Below are positions 51,906-61,071 of a stretch of 64,000 bases of DNA, in pieces. How positions within the stretch are numbered: position 1 is the stretch's first letter; every line of letters begins with the position of its first letter. This DNA is from JAOARY01 sp045345765. GTDB taxonomy: Bacteria > Bacillota > Clostridia > Peptostreptococcales > Peptostreptococcaceae. Below the pieces are notes generated by a model that did not search any database, had not been told where the DNA came from, and saw nothing but the letters and a program-made list of their open reading frames with translations. The translations under genes and the position numbers were made by a program. Where the stretch lies: positions 744,001 through 808,000 of the forward strand of contig CP148265.1 of NCBI GenBank assembly GCA_045345765.1, read 5' to 3'.

Positions 51906-53588
51906 TTATCTTAAGAAATCAACTAATGTTGGTTGTACAATTCTAGTTCCAACCATCATAGATGATCTATAAATAGATTCAGCTACACTCATTTCTGTAT
52001 ATACTTTTGCAATATCTGCATCTTCTGTGTCCGAAAGAACAGACTTAACATTAACATTAAGCTTTTCAAGTCTATCTCTTGTTACTTCTACAGATTTCAT
52101 TCTAGCTCCAACCTTACCTCTTATTTCAGTTACATTATCTGCATGAACACCAATTTCATCAATCATATCTGATACCTTTGAATGTTCTCCATTTTCAAGG
52201 TTTGCAATCAAATCATCTATACTTTGAATCAAAGTCTTATCACCCATACCATCATCATCTGTATCATAAGTTGGACCAAAAACTTCATATCCTAATATAT
52301 TTACAGTTTGGTTTAACGAAACTCCAAGTTGATATTCTTTAGTTTCTGTTGGTTTTGCAATCGAAAAATTAGTAAGTCCAATTTCAGTTAAATCAAATCT
52401 ATTCGCTACTGAAGAATCTGATTTAATGGCAAATCCTTTTGTATCATCTATTACATGATTTTTAATACTCATCATTCCATCATTTACTTCAACAGTAAAA
52501 TCTTTATTTTCAAGAGTTATTATTTCATTTGAATGTAAATCATCAAAATCAATCTCTGACCCTGCATTTATTTGGAATTTAGGATTAAAACTACCCGCTG
52601 GAACTGGATCCTCAACAGGATTAACAACTCCACTTAAATCAAGTGCACTATCTGATTTAAACGCCGCTGCACTTAAATCACTCTTTATAGCAACTATAAC
52701 CGTTTTGTTATTATCCAATTTATTAACAGTTATATCATTAACACCTACACCCATTTGTCCCGCTATTGCAGTTCTTAAATCTTCATTTGTATCCTTTAAC
52801 TCTCTATCAAATTTTAGAGTTATTTGATCTCCTGATTGTAAATCAGATGTAGTTGTATCAGTTTTTAGAACCTCAACAGGATAATAATCAGCTGCTGTAT
52901 TATAATTTATTGGTGAATTAAGTGATTTTTCTATTTCCTTCGCAATATCTTCAGCTGTTGTATATGTTCCTGGTGCAATAGTCACTTGTTGTTTTCCTGT
53001 ATATTTTTCACCATTAACTCCAGAAAGTCCTGATACATCAAATTCAAAAGTATCATTAACACCTGCAACAATATCTATATTTCTTCTTGATAAATCAATA
53101 AAGCTTGTTTTTATTTCTTTAGATATATTTAAAGCAGGAGAACCATCTTCTCTTAAATATTCCTTATCCGTTTGGAATCCAGAAAATATATAATTACCTA
53201 AATAAGTTCCGTTACCTGATTTTATTAAATGCTCCTTAAGTTCCTTAACTTCCATGGCTTTCTTTTCCATATCTTCTTTAGTTAAAGTACCATTTGCACC
53301 TTCTGTTGCAAGTTCTCTTATCCTAGAAAGAACCGAAGTCATTTCTTTTAAAGATATATCCATATTATCTAAATAAGAATATGCTGAATTTGCATTTGTA
53401 TGAAACATTTCATTCTTAGATATAGTTGTACTAAGTTGCATTGATCTTGTTACTCTTATTGGATCATCTGATGGCCTATGAATATCTTTACCATCAGCTG
53501 CTTTTTCTCTTAATGAATCTAAGAAATTTAAATTTCTGTTCAAATCTCCCATCATTCTATTTACCATCATTGAATTAGTAATTCTCAT
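51906..53588 (-). CDS. flgL: Hook-filament junction protein FlgL, with large insert
   Basis: Second junction protein between hook and filament. The ends are typical: MRITNSMMVNRMMGDLNRNLN with RPSDDPIRVTRSMQL at the start, and YTEMSVAESIYRSSMMVGTRIVQPTLVDFL at the end. At 560 aa it is much longer than the usual ~300: about 260 residues between roughly 170 and 430 form extra surface domain(s) rich in Asp, Thr and Val. A DTDDDGMGD segment near the end of the insert resembles a calcium-binding loop. AAGGAGG precedes the ATG. Confidence 0.93.
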   Translation of the reverse strand: MRITNSMMVNRMMGDLNRNLNFLDSLREKAADGKDIHRPSDDPIRVTRSMQLSTTISKNEMFHTNANSAYSYLDNMDISLKEMTSVLSRIRELATEGANGTLTKEDMEKKAMEVKELKEHLIKSGNGTYLGNYIFSGFQTDKEYLREDGSPALNISKEIKTSFIDLSRRNIDIVAGVNDTFEFDVSGLSGVNGEKYTGKQQVTIAPGTYTTAEDIAKEIEKSLNSPINYNTAADYYPVEVLKTDTTTSDLQSGDQITLKFDRELKDTNEDLRTAIAGQMGVGVNDITVNKLDNNKTVIVAIKSDLSAAAFKSDSALDLSGVVNPVEDPVPAGSFNPKFQINAGSEIDFDDLHSNEIITLENKDFTVEVNDGMMSIKNHVIDDTKGFAIKSDSSVANRFDLTEIGLTNFSIAKPTETKEYQLGVSLNQTVNILGYEVFGPTYDTDDDGMGDKTLIQSIDDLIANLENGEHSKVSDMIDEIGVHADNVTEIRGKVGARMKSVEVTRDRLEKLNVNVKSVLSDTEDADIAKVYTEMSVAESIYRSSMMVGTRIVQPTLVDFLR

Positions 53589-53612
53589 ATTAGTCCTCCT
53601 TCCTACCTAGTT

Positions 53613-55343
53613 TTATAATCCTACTCTACCCATTCTATTTACTATTACATCTAACATTTCATCCATAGTTGTAATCATTCTTGCATTAGCTGAATAAGCA
53701 TGTTGGAATTTAATCATATTCCCCATCTCTTCATCTATAGAAACACCTGAAATAGATTGTCTTTGCATATCTGTATGTTGTAATGTAACCTCTTTATTTT
53801 TTACTGAACGTATAGCTTCTTGTCTATCAACACCTAGATTTGATACAAGTGATTTTACAAACTCTTCTGGAGTTCCCCATTCAAACATATCATCTTTTTC
53901 TCTAAATGCAAATAATTTAGACATATTCTTTCCATCATTTTCTTTTGCTATTGGTTCACCAAATTCATTTGTTATATATTCACTAGCTGCTGCTATATTA
54001 TCAACATCATTTAATATTTCATCAGATATAGATATATTTTGAGCAGTTATCTTTGTAGTTTCCATCCAATTACCACTTTCATCTTGGTAAAGAGTAAAAC
54101 CATCATTTAATTCTTCCCATTTTCTTATAACATCTTCTTCGCTAATACCATTAGCTTTAGCATCTGCCATAAGACCTTTTATACTATTTTCAGATAATGG
54201 ACCTACAATCTCACTAAATTCATCTGCAACAAGTTGTGGATCTTTTATTTCTACTCCAGCAGCACCAAAAACACCATCTTCATAGATTTCAAAACTAGTT
54301 CCATTAGCTTCAAAGAAATTAATTCCTGTAGAATTATAATCAAGACCATAACCTTGTCTATGTTGAATATTTACTTCTGTAGCAAATTTCTTTACAAACT
54401 CATCTAATTTTTGAGAATAAAAACATAGACCCTTAACTTCATCATTCTCTCCATTATCTCTTAATTCTATCTTCGAACCTAATATTCCACCTAAACCTTT
54501 TGTATCAAAATAACTTCCATTTGCATAAGTAATTTGAGCAACTTCCATTTCTGGTAATGAATCATGCATAACTTTTTTACTTGTAGAAAGTTCTTCATAA
54601 TCATTTCCATAAACTAAAGTCTGTCCATTAATATTTATATTTAACTTTTCAGATATTATTCCATTACCAGAATCTTCTTTAATGATATTAACATCTATAT
54701 TTGCATACTGAGATAAATCATCAATTAATACATTTCTTTTATCTCTTAAATCATTTGCTTTACCAGTGTTTGCACCTTCGTAATCTCTTATTTCTTCATT
54801 AACAGCTGCAATATCTCTTGCAAATGTATTTATTGTAGTTATAGTATCTGCAATTTCATAATCCAAATCTTTAACCTGTTCTCTTACTTTTGATGATATA
54901 TTATTTATAACATCTGTAAATGCTATTGTTTTTTCTCTTAATGTTGTTCTTACTGTAAGATCATCTGGATTTTTTGCAACTTCATCAAAGTTTTTAAATA
55001 ATTCATCCATTGCATTTCTTATACTATTTTTAGAAGGCTCATTAAACATAGCCTCAACTTGACTCAAAGAAAGGTTTCTTGAAGCCCAATAACTAAGCTC
55101 TGTATTTTCTCTTCTAAATGTTATATCTAAAAACTCATCTCTAATTTGAGTTACTTCATCCATCATAACGCCAGTACCTTGAAGTCCTGAACCTAAATCT
55201 ACTGGGAAACTACTTGATTGTTCTAATCTTTGTCTTGTATAACCTCTAGTATTTGCATTTGAAACATTATGACTTATAATCTCTAATGATCTTTGAGATG
55301 CAAATAGACCAGATGTCGATATACCTAATCCAAAAAATGACAC
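53613..55343 (-). CDS. flgK: Hook-filament junction protein FlgK (HAP1)
   Basis: First junction protein, 576 aa. It begins SFFGLGISTSGLFASQRSLEIISHNVSNANTRGYTRQR, the rod/hook-family signature, and ends MIKFQHAYSANARMITTMDEMLDVIVNRMG. GTG at 55343 is preferred: AAAGGCGGTG lies six bases upstream and the next residues match the FlgK start. A GTG at 55352 overlaps that SD. The middle carries the expected D2/D3 domains. Cotranscribed with flgN and flgL. Confidence 0.95.
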   Translation of the reverse strand: MSFFGLGISTSGLFASQRSLEIISHNVSNANTRGYTRQRLEQSSSFPVDLGSGLQGTGVMMDEVTQIRDEFLDITFRRENTELSYWASRNLSLSQVEAMFNEPSKNSIRNAMDELFKNFDEVAKNPDDLTVRTTLREKTIAFTDVINNISSKVREQVKDLDYEIADTITTINTFARDIAAVNEEIRDYEGANTGKANDLRDKRNVLIDDLSQYANIDVNIIKEDSGNGIISEKLNININGQTLVYGNDYEELSTSKKVMHDSLPEMEVAQITYANGSYFDTKGLGGILGSKIELRDNGENDEVKGLCFYSQKLDEFVKKFATEVNIQHRQGYGLDYNSTGINFFEANGTSFEIYEDGVFGAAGVEIKDPQLVADEFSEIVGPLSENSIKGLMADAKANGISEEDVIRKWEELNDGFTLYQDESGNWMETTKITAQNISISDEILNDVDNIAAASEYITNEFGEPIAKENDGKNMSKLFAFREKDDMFEWGTPEEFVKSLVSNLGVDRQEAIRSVKNKEVTLQHTDMQRQSISGVSIDEEMGNMIKFQHAYSANARMITTMDEMLDVIVNRMGRVGL

Positions 55344-55357
55344 GTCTAACACCGCCT

Positions 55358-55858
55358 TTAATATTTACTATCGAAAATGCTACCATCTCCACCATTTTCA
55401 TAAGCTTTTTTGCCATAAGTCTTTGGTTCATTCGAAACCATAGACTTAAAAATATTCACATTCAAATCTATATAATCCAAAGATATTTTTACAAGCTCAT
55501 TATTTAAATCATTTTGTACTTTTAATTTATCTAAGACTGTTCTTAATCTAGTACTTATATCAATTATTTTGTCTGCTCTATCTTTAGAAACTTTCTTAAC
55601 TACTTCTTTTACATTTGTAATTGCCTTTTTTATACCCAAATCTCTTTGAATATTTTCAACTGAAATAGCCCTGTTCTTTTCTAAAAAAATAATTTCTTTT
55701 ACTATATTTTGTTCTTCTAATACAATGCCGTTTAGTCTTGCTACATCATTCGCCTTTATTACATCTTGTTTTTCAAAAGCAAGATTTAACAGCTTCTCAT
55801 TTAATAGAAGCTGTTTATTTAGTATCTCTATAAAACTATCAATACCATCTGTTTTCAT
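55358..55858 (-). CDS. flgN: Flagellar export chaperone FlgN
   Basis: Chaperone for FlgK and FlgL before export, 166 aa, all helical. The pattern of a first helix IDSFIEILNKQLLLNEKLLNLAFEK, a middle LNGIVLEEQNIVKEIIFLEKNRA and a C-terminal tail with YGKKAYENGG is typical of FlgN. It sits between flgM and flgK, and GTAGGTG precedes the ATG. The predicted tail resembles that of the 166-aa protein after fliS. Confidence 0.9.
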   Translation of the reverse strand: MKTDGIDSFIEILNKQLLLNEKLLNLAFEKQDVIKANDVARLNGIVLEEQNIVKEIIFLEKNRAISVENIQRDLGIKKAITNVKEVVKKVSKDRADKIIDISTRLRTVLDKLKVQNDLNNELVKISLDYIDLNVNIFKSMVSNEPKTYGKKAYENGGDGSIFDSKY

Positions 55859-55868
55859 CTACTCTCAC

Positions 55869-56138
55869 CTACATAGTTTTAGAAATCATAGCTTCTGCAA
55901 GTTTATCAAAATCAATTTTATAACTTCCATTATCTATAGCTTCTTTGATTTTAGATACTTTTTCATCTCTTACTTCTGGTAATTTTTTAAGTTCCTTTAA
56001 TGCTATTTGATATTCCTTACCAAATTCTGATATTAATACTTCATCTTTTTTCATATAAGATTTTTCATTTTTTTTAGATCTTGTTACTTCATAAGTTTTC
56101 ATAACACTACCTATTTTGCCGATTGAATTTATTCTCAT
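55869..56138 (-). CDS. flgM: Anti-sigma-28 factor FlgM
   Basis: Holds the flagellar sigma factor inactive until export through the completed hook. The 89-aa protein has an N-terminal MRINSIGKIG start, a basic disordered middle and a helical C-terminal sigma-binding part (VRDEKVSKIKEAIDNGSYKIDFDKLAEAMI). GGGAGGTG precedes the ATG. A sigma-28-type promoter lies upstream, so FlgM is likely made under the control of the factor it inhibits. Confidence 0.93.
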   Translation of the reverse strand: MRINSIGKIGSVMKTYEVTRSKKNEKSYMKKDEVLISEFGKEYQIALKELKKLPEVRDEKVSKIKEAIDNGSYKIDFDKLAEAMISKTM

Positions 56139-56175
56139 ATAAAAAACACCTCCCTAGCTGTTTGTTCTACACTTA

Positions 56176-56203
56176 ATATCGTCAGCAAAGGAGGTATTCT
56201 TTA
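56176..56203 (-). promoter_or_regulatory. Sigma-28-type promoter for flgM-flgN-flgK-flgL
   Basis: The minus strand reads TAAA, a 16-base spacer and GACGATAT, close to the Bacillus SigD pattern, about 37 bases upstream of the flgM ATG. Confidence 0.7.
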
Positions 56204-56247
56204 TATGTTTTTGATTATTAATTTACATTATTTAAAAATAACTTTTG

Positions 56248-56655
56248 TTACTTTTTCTTAAAATGGTATCTTGGACCTTTCGGTTCTATCTTTTCATGAG
56301 TTTTATTTTGTAAATCATGAACAGCTGATCTTAATTCTCTATCTATTTCATGTTTACATTTGTCACAAAACTTACCTGTCTTAATTGATACATTACAGCG
56401 TTGACATGTAAGGAGTGCATTTTCATCTTCCATAATTTCAATTCTTTCATCTCTTAAGAACTTTATTATTATTTTCTTTTCAATACCTGTTTTATCATGA
56501 ACTTCTTCAACTGAGGCTCCCGGATTAGCATATAGATAATCCCTTACAACCTTAAATAATTCATCCATTTGTACAGTTCTGCATTTTTTACAATATTCTT
56601 CTCCATCAACACTTCCAAATGTTCTTCCACATTTTTTACAGTTTTTAAGTTCCAT
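56248..56655 (-). CDS. yvyF: Flagellar operon protein, YvyF family
   Basis: A 135-aa protein with an N-terminal zinc ribbon (CKKCGRTF..YCKKC), a winged-helix-like middle (VRDYLYANPGASVEEVHDKTGIEKKIIIKFLRDERIEI) and a second Cys4 cluster (CQRCNVSIKTGKFCDKC). This is the Firmicute YvyF type that sits between comF and flgM; it has been linked to control of flagellar genes in Bacillus, but the mechanism is not settled. AGGAGG precedes the ATG. Confidence 0.88.
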   Translation of the reverse strand: MELKNCKKCGRTFGSVDGEEYCKKCRTVQMDELFKVVRDYLYANPGASVEEVHDKTGIEKKIIIKFLRDERIEIMEDENALLTCQRCNVSIKTGKFCDKCKHEIDRELRSAVHDLQNKTHEKIEPKGPRYHFKKK

Positions 56656-56669
56656 ACAAAAACCTCCTA

Positions 56670-57398
56670 TTACATATTATTTCCTGTAGCAAAAGTTACA
56701 CAGAATATAAATTTTAAATCAAATGATTTACGCAAAATCTTGCTAATTTCATTTAACGTACTTCCCGTGGTAAATATATCATCAATAATTATTATACTTT
56801 TGTTTGATAATATATCTCTATACTTTTTATTTACCAAAAAAGCATCTTTTAACTCTTTTTTTCGTTCTTCTTTCTTTAAACCTGATAAGAATTTTGTATT
56901 TTTCTTTCTTGTTAGAACATTTAATACTTGCTTTTTATAATGTTTTTCTAAATTTTTTGCTATTAATTTACTTTGATTAAAACCTCTTTTTTTATATCTT
57001 TGTTTTGAAAGAGGAACATATAGTATATAGTCAAAATTAAGTTCTAAAATATCTATCTTATCTATAATTATATCAGAAATATAATTAGATATATAAGTAT
57101 CATAATTGTATTTATATTTATATATGATTTTAGATATAATTTCATTATATTTAACAACAGATATGTTTCTGTTGAAATAATATATATTATCCATACAAAG
57201 AGGACACTTTATTTCCTTATAATTTTGTGGCATTTCCTTAGAACAAATTATACATGGATTTTTTATATAATCCAATTTTTGATAACATGATTTACAAAGT
57301 GATAATTTATTTGTATTACTAATTGATTTATTACAATTTATACAATTCAAATTATTTGGATATAAATATGATATTATTTCTTTTTTTAAATCAAATAT
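56670..57398 (-). CDS. comFC: ComF family phosphoribosyltransferase-like protein
   Basis: ComFC/GntX-type protein with a type I phosphoribosyltransferase fold. N-terminal zinc cysteines (CINC, CKSC, CIIC, CPLC) lead to the PRPP loop IIIIDDIFTTGST near the C-terminus. ComFC works with the ComFA helicase in DNA uptake. The first standard start is TTG 57350, but family-typical residues (EIISYLYPNN) lie upstream of it in frame and an AAAGAAGGTG site sits five bases before an ATA at 57398. I therefore extend to that codon, as a rare-start proposal. Downstream of recD2, upstream of yvyF. Confidence 0.8.
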   Translation of the reverse strand: MFDLKKEIISYLYPNNLNCINCNKSISNTNKLSLCKSCYQKLDYIKNPCIICSKEMPQNYKEIKCPLCMDNIYYFNRNISVVKYNEIISKIIYKYKYNYDTYISNYISDIIIDKIDILELNFDYILYVPLSKQRYKKRGFNQSKLIAKNLEKHYKKQVLNVLTRKKNTKFLSGLKKEERKKELKDAFLVNKKYRDILSNKSIIIIDDIFTTGSTLNEISKILRKSFDLKFIFCVTFATGNNM

Positions 57399-57411
57399 AA
57401 AAACACCTTCT

Positions 57412-59634
57412 TTAAAAATCTATTATAATATCTTCATTTAAAAATTTTTGTAATTTTTCTTTTAACGATGAATTTCTCTTTATTATCCTATCGTTTTTTA
57501 TCATCATATTCAAATATTTATATTCTCCAACCAAAACTACAAGTTCTTTTGCTCTAGTTATTGCTGTATATAATAAATTCCTCATAAGAAGCATTGGTGG
57601 CGCCCAAGTTATTGGTATTAATACTATTTTAAATTCACTCCCTTGAGATTTATGAATAGTTGTACAAAAACTGTGTTCAACTTCATCCATCTGAGAATAT
57701 TCATATTCAACTATTTTTTCATCATCAAATATTATATATACTTTTTTTTGTTCCTTCTCTATATGATATATATATCCAATATCACCGTTAAATACACCTT
57801 CACCCTTTAAAGTTTCTTCTTTATTTTTCCACTCTTTTGTATAATTATTTTTTATCTGCATTACTTTGTCTCCAACTCTAAACTTCCTTTTTAAAAAACT
57901 CTCTTCAACCTTATATTTACTCTCTTTATTTAATACATCTTGAAGAATTATATTGATATTATTAACACCAATATTCCCCTTTCTCATAGGTGCTAAAATT
58001 TGAATATCTTTAATTGGGTCTACTTCATAAAATTTAGGAAGTCTATTTGATACAAGTTCACTAATTTCCTTTAATATGTCTTCTTCTTTATCTTTTCTTA
58101 TAAAATAAAAATCCTTATCTTTCTTATTTAATATCGGATTTTGACCCTTATTTATTTTATGGGCATTTACAACTATCATACTTTCTTTGGCTTGTCTAAA
58201 AATTTCATCTAGTCTTATAACCTTAAGCACCTTAGAATCAATCATATCCTTTAGTACATTTCCTGCACCAACAGATGGAAGTTGGTCACTATCACCTACA
58301 AAAATTAATTTAGTTCCTTTTTTTATAGCTTGCAAAAATGAAGACATTAGATTTATATCTACCATGGACATTTCATCTACTATAATCACATCAAAATCAA
58401 GTTTATCTTCTTCATTCTTCATAAATACGAGTTCATCTTCCAAAGAAAAACCCATCTCCAAAGCTCTATGAATTGTTTTTGCTTCCATCTTAGTTGTTTC
58501 ACTCATTCGCTTTGCAGCTCTTCCTGTTGGAGCACATAAAAGAATTTTATTGTCTGCTCTTTTAAATAATTTTATTATTGTATTTATCGTTGTTGTTTTA
58601 CCCGTTCCTGGTCCACCAGTTATTATGAGTATATTATTTTTAAAGGATTCCAATACTGCTAATTCTTGATTTTTAGCAAGAATTAATTTTTCTTCTTCTT
58701 GGATTTCTAATAACTCATCTTCAATATCCAATTTAGTAGTTTTTATCTCTGATTTAGATAATGATATAAGCCTTTTACAAACATCATTTTCTGATTCGTA
58801 ATAATTAAGCAGATAAATCCGTCTTCCATCATTCCATTTTTCAACCTGTATTTTAGAGTCCAAAGCTAAATTTACTATTTCATTTTGAACATATTCAAAT
58901 TCGACCTCCAAAAGTCTAGATGCATTTTTTATTAATTCTTCTATATCTAAATAAGTATGTCCATTTCCCGTTGCTTTATATAATTCAAATATAATACCTT
59001 CTTTAATTCTATCTTTTGAATATTTATCAATTCCCATACTCATACCTATTCTATCTGCTATTTTAAAACCTATACCATGTATTTGAGATGATAGCCTATA
59101 CGGATTTTGCATTACTATTTCTAATGATTTATCTTTATATTTTTTGTATATTTTCATACAATAATTAGGGGTTATAGAATACGGTGCTAAATTTATAATC
59201 AAATTTCTTAAAGCTTTACCCTCATTATAACTAGTTTTTATTCTTTCAATTGTTTTTTTACCAATACCACTTATTTCTTCTAATCTATGTGGTTCTTTTT
59301 CAATTATATTTAATGTATCTTCTTTAAAGTAATCTACAATTTTTTTAGCAGTTTTCTCCTTAATTCCTTTTATAAGTCCCGAAGAAAGATATGCTATTAT
59401 GGCATCTTTTGTTGATGGAATTATTGGTATAAAAGAATTAACTTTAAATTGTAGTCCATAAACATCGTGTTTTATATATTCTCCCTCTAAACTAAAATCT
59501 TCAAGTGGATTTACTGTAGGCATACAGCCCGTCACAGTTATTTCTTTTTCATCTACCAAAAATTTTCCGACTAAAAACCCATTTTCTTCATTTTTATAGA
59601 CTATATCTAATAATTTTCCTTCTATCGTCTCCAT
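57412..59634 (-). CDS. recD2: RecD2-type DNA helicase (YrrC-like)
   Basis: SF1B 5'-3' DNA helicase, 740 aa, not associated with RecBC. The N-terminal OB and helix-hairpin-helix region (about 1-200, with LEEISGIGKKTIERI and HGIGFKIADRIG) precedes the motor: Walker A ITGGPGTGKTTT near 339, DEMSMVD as Walker B, FVGDSDQLPSVGAGN, and C-terminal TTIHKSQGSEF and YTAITRAKELV. The family acts in replication-fork and mismatch repair processes. AAGGA lies upstream of the ATG. Confidence 0.95.
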   Translation of the reverse strand: METIEGKLLDIVYKNEENGFLVGKFLVDEKEITVTGCMPTVNPLEDFSLEGEYIKHDVYGLQFKVNSFIPIIPSTKDAIIAYLSSGLIKGIKEKTAKKIVDYFKEDTLNIIEKEPHRLEEISGIGKKTIERIKTSYNEGKALRNLIINLAPYSITPNYCMKIYKKYKDKSLEIVMQNPYRLSSQIHGIGFKIADRIGMSMGIDKYSKDRIKEGIIFELYKATGNGHTYLDIEELIKNASRLLEVEFEYVQNEIVNLALDSKIQVEKWNDGRRIYLLNYYESENDVCKRLISLSKSEIKTTKLDIEDELLEIQEEEKLILAKNQELAVLESFKNNILIITGGPGTGKTTTINTIIKLFKRADNKILLCAPTGRAAKRMSETTKMEAKTIHRALEMGFSLEDELVFMKNEEDKLDFDVIIVDEMSMVDINLMSSFLQAIKKGTKLIFVGDSDQLPSVGAGNVLKDMIDSKVLKVIRLDEIFRQAKESMIVVNAHKINKGQNPILNKKDKDFYFIRKDKEEDILKEISELVSNRLPKFYEVDPIKDIQILAPMRKGNIGVNNINIILQDVLNKESKYKVEESFLKRKFRVGDKVMQIKNNYTKEWKNKEETLKGEGVFNGDIGYIYHIEKEQKKVYIIFDDEKIVEYEYSQMDEVEHSFCTTIHKSQGSEFKIVLIPITWAPPMLLMRNLLYTAITRAKELVVLVGEYKYLNMMIKNDRIIKRNSSLKEKLQKFLNEDIIIDF

Positions 59635-59683
59635 ATTTTCAATCCTTTTTCATTTTTTAATATAATAATTATATCAAAAAAAT

Positions 59684-59712
59684 CAAAAAAAACCTCGCAA
59701 AAGCGAGGTTTT
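59684..59712 (-). terminator. Intrinsic terminator after flagellin 5
   Basis: AAAACCTCGC pairs perfectly with GCGAGGTTTT around an AAAA loop, with a U-tract; the GC-rich 6-bp core is notable in this AT-rich DNA. Confidence 0.92.
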
Positions 59713-59717
59713 ATTAT

Positions 59718-60488
59718 TTATAATAAAATATTCATACTATTTTGGAACTGGTTCATCTGCATCTTTTGTCCAAAAATTTCATATTGACTTAGTACATTAT
59801 TTGTATTTAACTGTGTTATAGCTCTTGCTATATCCAAATCTTCAATTCTACTTCTTGAAGCAACTTGATTTTCTAATGCTACTTGATTTGATCTGATATT
59901 ACTTTCAAGGGCATTTGTTTTTGCACCAATATTTGTTCTAGCTTCAGTAACTTTTGAAATAGCATCATCTATTTGAGATATATCAAAATTACCTGTAACA
60001 TCAAAATCTTTAATTCCAAGAGCTTCTAAACTAGCATCTTCAATCGTCATCTTAGTCCCTTGAGCTGAAGGACCTGTTGCTACATTCTTATCAGTAAAAG
60101 AACCATCTATTAATTTCATGGTATTAAACTCAGTGTTTTTAGCTACATCTCTTATTTGATTTTTCAAACTATCTATTTCAGTTTGTATGGCCACTTTATC
60201 TTCCGCTGCCAAAATACCATTTGATGCTTGTAATGAAAGTTCTCTCATTCTTTGAAGGCTATCATTTATTGATGATAATGCACCTTCCGCAGTATCTGCT
60301 AAATCAACCATTGATTCAATATTCGATGTCCCTTTATCATAACCAGTTTCCAAAGCTTCCATTTTGTTAGCTATTGCCAAACCAGCAGCATCATCACTAG
60401 CTGAATTTATTCTCTTTCCACTAGTAAGCTGAGAATAAAGCTTCATCATATTTAATGAATTATTATAACCTATACCACCTATAGCCAT
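59718..60488 (-). CDS. Divergent flagellin-like protein (flagellin 5)
   Basis: A 256-aa flagellin homologue lacking the usual IINHNMNA start; instead it begins MAIGGIGYNNSLNMMKLYSQLTSGKRINSASDDAAGLAIANKM and ends with a hydrophobic FQNSMNILL tail. The core SDDAAGLAI, LADTAEGALSSINDSLQRMRELSLQASNG and SRIEDLDIARAITQ segments are flagellin. The ATG at 60488 has AAAGGAGGTGG upstream; a reading to 60518 would pass through that SD. It has its own promoter and terminator and could be a minor subunit. Confidence 0.88.
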   Translation of the reverse strand: MAIGGIGYNNSLNMMKLYSQLTSGKRINSASDDAAGLAIANKMEALETGYDKGTSNIESMVDLADTAEGALSSINDSLQRMRELSLQASNGILAAEDKVAIQTEIDSLKNQIRDVAKNTEFNTMKLIDGSFTDKNVATGPSAQGTKMTIEDASLEALGIKDFDVTGNFDISQIDDAISKVTEARTNIGAKTNALESNIRSNQVALENQVASRSRIEDLDIARAITQLNTNNVLSQYEIFGQKMQMNQFQNSMNILL

Positions 60489-60491
60489 TAT

Positions 60492-60509
60492 TCCACCTCC
60501 TTTAGTGGA
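60492..60509 (-). promoter_or_regulatory. Hairpin over the SD of flagellin 5
   Basis: TCCAC-TAAAGGAG-GTGGA: a 5-bp stem places AAAGGAG in its loop, so the SD itself is a GGA-loop. This differs from the two-site layout of flagellins 1-4 but is also a plausible CsrA target. Confidence 0.5.
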
Positions 60510-60545
60510 TTTTAACACAACAAATAAACATAACTTCTAAACTAT

Positions 60546-60572
60546 ATTTCGGCAATAAATATAAAATCTTAA
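60546..60572 (-). promoter_or_regulatory. Sigma-28-type promoter for flagellin 5
   Basis: The minus strand reads TTAA, a 15-base spacer and GCCGAAAT. The -10 matches the GCCGATAA consensus at six of eight positions; the -35 has one mismatch. Confidence 0.65.
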
Positions 60573-61007
60573 GACTTAATACCTATATCCTTATTTATAT
60601 TATACCAAAATATAATATAAATAAAAATCAAAAATATTAATACAATCTTAATCGCATTAGAAATTATGCTTTATTCATTTTTCAACTTTTTAAGTTCTAA
60701 TTTTCAATCAATTTGTAAAGCTAGGGTTTTTCATATGAGTTAAGTATCTAATTTTTTTTTAAAACATAATATTTCTTTATAACAAATAAACTAATCGGCA
60801 TAATTAATTATAATATAATTTCTTTAAATATACACTCCATCTTAGTTCCTATTTTTTTATAAGACCTTTTGACTTCTTATTATTAGATTGAACTATTTTA
60901 TATAATAAGAAAGTACCTATAAACAATATTTTTTAATGTCCTTGGTATAAGGTACATTTTATTTTTATCGTTCATAGATACTCTTTTTATTTTATACACT
61001 TTGTTAA
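60573..61007. other. Intergenic stretch with hairpins, no gene seen
   Basis: No ORF with an SD is visible between flagellin 5 and metK. Two inverted repeats stand out: TTCTTATTAT with ATAATAAGAA at about 60875-60912, and GTACCTATA with TATAAGGTAC at about 60914-60956. They lie 120-200 bases downstream of the metK stop and could be 3'-end structures or part of a small RNA. Confidence 0.4.
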
Positions 61008-61028
61008 AATTGTGATATTTTCACAATT
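61008..61028 (-). terminator. Possible terminator after metK
   Basis: AATTGTGA pairs with TCACAATT over 8 bp with a 5-base loop, followed on the minus strand by only four U; a second 7-bp hairpin (ATTCATT with AATGAAT) lies just before it. Confidence 0.4.
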
Positions 61029-61071
61029 CATTGTAATGAATACATATTATTTTTGATATTATAATTAATTA

